Part shown: positions 6,815 to 10,200 of the stretch, one piece after another
Position numbering within the stretch: position 1 is the stretch's first letter
Layout: every line of letters begins with the position of its first letter
Assembly: GCA_947446335.1 (NCBI GenBank)
Contig: CANFGA010000067.1
Location: 1 to 10,200 of the forward strand
Direction of reading: 5' to 3'
Length of the DNA: 10,200 nucleotides
Source of the DNA: Oxalobacteraceae bacterium
GTDB lineage: Bacteria > Pseudomonadota > Gammaproteobacteria > Burkholderiales > Burkholderiaceae_D
Notes under the pieces: model-generated
Told to the model about the DNA's origin: nothing
Database searches by the model: none
What the model saw: the letters and a program-made list of their open reading frames with translations, nothing else
Position numbers and translations under genes: made by a program

Positions 6815-6873
6815 CGGGGCAGGCTCATACATCGGGGACAGGTTCGATCAAACCCGAGCCTGTCCCCGTTTTT
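6815..6873. terminator. Bidirectional terminator or REP-like repeat with two alternative pairings
   Basis: On the + strand CGGGGACAGG (6833-6842) pairs perfectly with CCTGTCCCCG (6859-6868) and is followed by TTTTT (6869-6873), a good Rho-independent terminator for the 616-residue gene. A second related left arm, CGGGGCAGGCTC (6815-6826), can instead pair with GAGCCTGTCCCCG (6856-6868) with one bulged base. Read on the - strand that longer stem is followed by AGGTTTT, so it could terminate the RND operon. The CTGTCCCCG core resembles dispersed palindromic repeats familiar from Burkholderiales genomes. The right arm overlaps the final RND codons. Confidence 0.7.
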
Positions 6874-9800
6874 CCTTGCCCAGCATCCGCAACAGCCAGT
6901 GTTCCAGATCGTCGATGTAGGTAAACACCGCCGGTACCACCAGCAAACTCAGTAACGTCGAGGTGATCAAACCGCCGATGACGGCGATTGCCATCGGCGA
7001 ACGAAAGCTCGGGTCGGCGCCCCAGCCCAGCGCCAGCGGCATCATGCCGGCGCCCATCGCGATCGTCGTCATCAGGATCGGGCGGCTGCGCTTGTGGCAG
7101 GCGTCGACCAGCGCATCGAAGCGGTTCATGCCTTCTGCGCGCGCCAGGATCGCGTAATCGACCAGCAGGATCGAATTTTTGGTGACGATGCCCATCAGCA
7201 TGATCAAGCCGATCATCGACGGCATCGACAGCGCGCTGCCGGTGATCAAGAGCGCGACAAAGGCGCCGCCGATAGACAAAGGCAGAGCGGCCAGGATCGT
7301 GATCGGCTGCATGAAGTCCTTGAACAGCAGCACCAGCACGCCATAGATGCAGAGCACGCCGATCGCCATCGCCAGGCCGAAGCTGGCAAACAGCGCCACC
7401 ATTTCCTGGGCGTCGCCCAGTTCGGCGATCTGGACCGACTTGGGCAGTTTTTTCATCGCCGGCAGCGCGCGCGCCTCGGTGTTCACGTCGCCCAGCGAGC
7501 GAGCTCCGAGTTCGACGTTGAGCGTCACGTTGCGGCTGCGGTTGAGCCGGTCGATCTGGGCCGGGCCGCTCTCCATTGTCACCGTGGCCACATTGGCCAG
7601 CAGCACCGGGCCATTCTTGCCGGGTACGGTCAAGCGTGCGATCGCGGCCAGGTCGGCGCGCACCGCGTCGGGCAGCTTGACCCGGATCGGCACCTGGCGC
7701 TCCGGCAGGTTCATCTTGGTCAGCGCCGTGTCGTAGTCGCCGGCGGTGGCCACACGCACCGTTTCGCCGATCGCGGAAGCGGTCACGCCAAGGTCGGCGG
7801 CGCGCGCAAAGTCGGGCCGCACGATGATTTCCGGGCGCACCAGCGAGGCGCTGGAACTGACATTGCCGATGCCTTTCAATGTGCGCATTTCGCGTTCGAC
7901 CTGCTGCGCCGCCGCGTTCAAGGCGACCGGGTCTTCGCTGCGCAGCACCAGTTGCATCTTCACTCCGGTGTCGGGCGGGCCGACGTTGAAGCGGGCGCCC
8001 GGAATGTTATCCAACTGGTGCCGGATTGCGCTTTCCAGATCCGCCATCGATTCCTTCCGATCCAGTCGGTGCAGCGTGGTCAGGGTCAGCACTGCGCGGC
8101 GCGCCTCGGCCGCGGCGCCGGGCGCAAACGCATCGCCGGACGAGCCGCCGCCGATCGAGCTGAACACGCCCGTGATGCCCGCCACTTGCATCGCCGCCAC
8201 GCGCGCACGCTCGGCCACCACGCGCGTCTCGGCCAGGGTAGAGCCGGGCGGCAATTCGAGGTTGATCTGGGTCTGGGCCCGGTCGGCAGCTGGCACGAAG
8301 CCGGTCGGCAGCAGCGGCACCAGCAAGATTGAAGCGATGAAAAACAGGCCGGAAGCGATCGCCGTGACCGTTCGGTGCGTCAAGCACCAGCGCATCAGGG
8401 CGATGTAGCGCCGCATCAGCCAGCCATCTTGCTCTTCGACGTGCTTGCTCGGTTTCAGCAGGTAAGCGGCCATCATCGGCGTGAGCAGACGCGCCACCAC
8501 CAGCGACGCCAGGATCGCCAGCACCGCAGTCCAGCCGAACTGCTTGAAGAACAAGCCCGGCACGCCGCCCATGAAGGCGGTCGGCAAGAACACGGCGACC
8601 AGCGCGAAGGTGGTCGCGATCACCGCCATGCCGATCTCGTCAGCCGCTTCCAGCGCCGCCTGCATCGGCGTCTTGCCCATGCGCAAATGGCGCGAAATAT
8701 TTTCGATTTCGACGATCGCATCGTCGACCAGCACGCCCACCACCAGCGCCAGCGACAGCAAGGTGACGGTGTTGAGCGTATAGCCGAACCAGTAAATGCC
8801 CAGAAACGCCGGCATCACCGACAGCGGCAGCGCGGCTGCAGCCACCAGCGTGGCGCGCCAGTCGCGCAAGAACCACCAGACCACGAGCACGGCCAGCAGC
8901 GCGCCTTCGAACAGCAGTTCGATCGAGCCGACGAAATTCTCCTGGACCGGCGCCGCGTTGTCGATCGCGAGCTTGAACTCGATGCTGCCGTTTTCGCGCT
9001 GCAGTTCGGCCACGGCGGCGCGCGCACCGCGTGCGACCGCTACTTCGCTGGCGCCCTTGGTGCGGAAGATTTCAAAGCCGACCACGCTCTTGCCATCCTG
9101 TTCAGCCAGCGCGCGCGGTTCAGCCACCGTGTCCGTGACCAGCGCGACTTGATCGAGCCGGATGTGGCGCCCGTCGGCCAGCGGAATGTCGATGCGCGCC
9201 AGTTCTTGGGCTGTTTGCACGGTGGCGATGGTGCGCACCGATTGTTCTGCGCCGCTGACATCGCCGCGCCCGCTAGGTGACTCTTGCTGCACCAGGCGCA
9301 GCCGGCGCGACACGTCGAGCGCCGATACCTTCAAAGCGGCCATGCGCGCGTCATCGAGTTCAACCCGGATTTCGCGCGTCACGCCGCCCATGCGCTTGAC
9401 GGCGCCCACGCCGGGCACCGCCAGCAACCGCTTGGAGACGGCATTGTCGACCAGCCAGCTCAATTGCTGGGCATCGAGTGGATTGGCGCTGCCGGTTTTT
9501 GACGCGGCGGTGAAGGTCAGCACCACGCGCCCGGCGGTCGAGGCCTTGCTCACGGTCGGTTCGCGCAATTCGCTCGGCAAGTCGGCCCGCACCCGCGCCA
9601 CTGCGTCGCGCACATCGTTGACGCCTTCCGCGATCGGTTTTTCGAGGATGAATTCGACGGTGACGCTGACCACGCCGTCGAGCACCTTGGTGTAGATGTT
9701 CTTCACGCCCTGCAGCGTGGCGACCGAGTTTTCGATCTTTCGGGCCACTTCGGTTTCCAGTTGCGCCGGCGCGGCGCCTTCCAGCGTGGCGGTGACGGTG

Positions 9801-9934
9801 ACGATCGGCAGTTCGATGTCAGGAAAGTCTTGCACCGCATTGGCGCGGTAAGCGAGCAAGCCGGCCAGCGTCAGCAGTGCAAACAGCATGATCGCCGGGA
9901 TCGGATTCTTGATCGAAAAAGCGGAAAAATTCAT
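6848..9934 (-). CDS. RND multidrug efflux pump, inner-membrane transporter (HAE1 type)
   Basis: A 1028-residue proton-driven pump that would form a trimer and expel drugs or other toxic organics through an adaptor and an outer-membrane channel. The N terminus MNFSAFSIKNPIPAIM leads into membrane helix 1 (about 12-29), then the periplasmic porter segment with VQDFPDIELPIVTV. The proton relay is intact: D404-D405 in LVVGVLVDDAIVEIENI (helix 4) and K919 in GIVTKNSILLVDYA (helix 10). The internal two-fold architecture and length are normal for the family. Start ATG 9934 is chosen over an upstream in-frame ATG at 9991 because AGGGAG (9941-9946) precedes it by 6 bases and the upstream start would overlap the adaptor gene. 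The last codons (RGQARV) lie in the repeat at 6848-6868. Substrates cannot be read from sequence; the DD/K set argues against loss of function. Confidence 0.95.
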   Translation of the reverse strand: MNFSAFSIKNPIPAIMLFALLTLAGLLAYRANAVQDFPDIELPIVTVTATLEGAAPAQLETEVARKIENSVATLQGVKNIYTKVLDGVVSVTVEFILEKPIAEGVNDVRDAVARVRADLPSELREPTVSKASTAGRVVLTFTAASKTGSANPLDAQQLSWLVDNAVSKRLLAVPGVGAVKRMGGVTREIRVELDDARMAALKVSALDVSRRLRLVQQESPSGRGDVSGAEQSVRTIATVQTAQELARIDIPLADGRHIRLDQVALVTDTVAEPRALAEQDGKSVVGFEIFRTKGASEVAVARGARAAVAELQRENGSIEFKLAIDNAAPVQENFVGSIELLFEGALLAVLVVWWFLRDWRATLVAAAALPLSVMPAFLGIYWFGYTLNTVTLLSLALVVGVLVDDAIVEIENISRHLRMGKTPMQAALEAADEIGMAVIATTFALVAVFLPTAFMGGVPGLFFKQFGWTAVLAILASLVVARLLTPMMAAYLLKPSKHVEEQDGWLMRRYIALMRWCLTHRTVTAIASGLFFIASILLVPLLPTGFVPAADRAQTQINLELPPGSTLAETRVVAERARVAAMQVAGITGVFSSIGGGSSGDAFAPGAAAEARRAVLTLTTLHRLDRKESMADLESAIRHQLDNIPGARFNVGPPDTGVKMQLVLRSEDPVALNAAAQQVEREMRTLKGIGNVSSSASLVRPEIIVRPDFARAADLGVTASAIGETVRVATAGDYDTALTKMNLPERQVPIRVKLPDAVRADLAAIARLTVPGKNGPVLLANVATVTMESGPAQIDRLNRSRNVTLNVELGARSLGDVNTEARALPAMKKLPKSVQIAELGDAQEMVALFASFGLAMAIGVLCIYGVLVLLFKDFMQPITILAALPLSIGGAFVALLITGSALSMPSMIGLIMLMGIVTKNSILLVDYAILARAEGMNRFDALVDACHKRSRPILMTTIAMGAGMMPLALGWGADPSFRSPMAIAVIGGLITSTLLSLLVVPAVFTYIDDLEHWLLRMLGKEKRGQARV

Positions 9935-9940
9935 CCGGTG

Positions 9941-9946
9941 CTCCCT
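9941..9946 (-). promoter_or_regulatory. Shine-Dalgarno of the RND gene, overlapping the adaptor stop codon
   Basis: Read on the - strand this is AGGGAG, 6 bases before ATG 9934. It shares two bases with the TAG stop of the adaptor (9945-9947). This tight junction supports translational coupling and decides the RND start. Confidence 0.7.
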
Positions 9947-10200
9947 AGCGCGCCGCAGCCGCAGTGGATACGGTCGCTGCCACCGGTGCACTCAAAGGTG
10001 CAGCCGGAGCAACCGAGGGAACAACTGCGGGACTGGTCACGGTCGCCACCACGCGCACCAGGTCGCCTTCGTTGAGAAAACCGGCGCCGGCCAGCACGAT
10101 GCGGGTATCCGAGCTAATGCCGTCCAGCACTTCGATGCGGTTGCCGATGCGGCGCCCGAGCTTGACCTTGACCTGGCTCACGCGCTGGTCGTCATTGAGA
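9945..10200 (-). CDS. RND periplasmic adaptor (membrane fusion protein), C-terminal part only
   Basis: Only the last 85 or so codons are inside the window; the frame is open to base 10200 and the start lies beyond it. The visible segment (SQVKVKLGRRIGNRIEVLDG, then VLAGAGFLNEGDLVRVV) is the membrane-proximal beta domain typical of HlyD/AcrA-type adaptors, which bridge an RND pump and its outer-membrane channel. The final 30 or so residues are a low-complexity Ala/Pro/Val/Ser tail ending in TAAAAR. Its stop lies 10 bases before the RND ATG, so the two form an operon with adaptor first. An internal GTG at 10181 is not a real start, because the conserved sequence continues upstream of it. Confidence 0.85.
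   Translation of the reverse strand, partial: LNDDQRVSQVKVKLGRRIGNRIEVLDGISSDTRIVLAGAGFLNEGDLVRVVATVTSPAVVPSVAPAAPLSAPVAATVSTAAAAR

Noticed and set aside
7094..8332. Open frame of 412 codons on the + strand opposite the RND pump, plus a similar one at 8375-9280
   Set aside because: Both are His/Gln/Arg-rich mirror frames of a well-conserved transporter and have no convincing start signals or domains.
9935..9991. Upstream ATG at 9991 as the RND start (19 extra residues)
   Set aside because: The extra residues are Arg-rich and out of family, would overlap the adaptor gene, and ignore the well-placed AGGGAG before ATG 9934.

Overview
The window looks like chromosome of a betaproteobacterium (order Burkholderiales, most likely family Oxalobacteraceae). 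This rests on the high G+C coding sequence, the C-terminal DDWEEF tail of the chemoreceptor, the style of the alcohol dehydrogenase and RND efflux proteins, and a CTGTCCCCG-type inverted repeat of the kind scattered through such genomes. The genus cannot be fixed from the sequence alone. No RNA genes, insertion sequences, phage genes or CRISPR arrays were seen.

Layout. (1) 1-761, + strand: 3' part of a membrane-associated diguanylate cyclase (HAMP, helical stalk, GGDEF with an intact active site and an inhibitory RxxD site). (2) 762-982: non-coding gap holding a perfect 13-bp AT-rich inverted repeat. (3) 983-2671, +: complete methyl-accepting chemotaxis protein ending in a CheR/CheB docking tail. 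(4) 2717-3640, +: AraC-family regulator with its own perfect TATAAT box, facing (5) 3660-4706, - strand: zinc-type NAD(P)-dependent alcohol dehydrogenase of the YahK/cinnamyl-alcohol-dehydrogenase group that has lost two of the four structural-zinc cysteines. (6) 4707-4958: divergent intergenic region. (7) 4959-6809, +: a 616-residue protein I do not recognise, which begins with two related beta-sandwich-like repeats and carries clustered cysteines. (8) 6815-6873: hairpin repeat or terminator with two alternative pairings, overlapping the last codons of (9) 6848-9934, -: an HAE1-type RND efflux pump. The pump lies 10 nt behind (10) 9945-10200, -: the C-terminal end of its periplasmic adaptor.

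How the genes work together. The diguanylate cyclase and chemoreceptor are neighbouring sensory genes that may bear on motility versus attachment, though nothing shows co-transcription. The AraC regulator and the dehydrogenase face each other in the way many regulator/oxidoreductase pairs do, which recalls E. coli YqhC/YqhD, and they may form an aldehyde/alcohol stress pair. The adaptor and RND pump are an operon exporting drugs or other toxic compounds, with the outer-membrane channel not visible here. The 616-residue protein stands alone with a strong ribosome binding site and is the least explained gene in the window.
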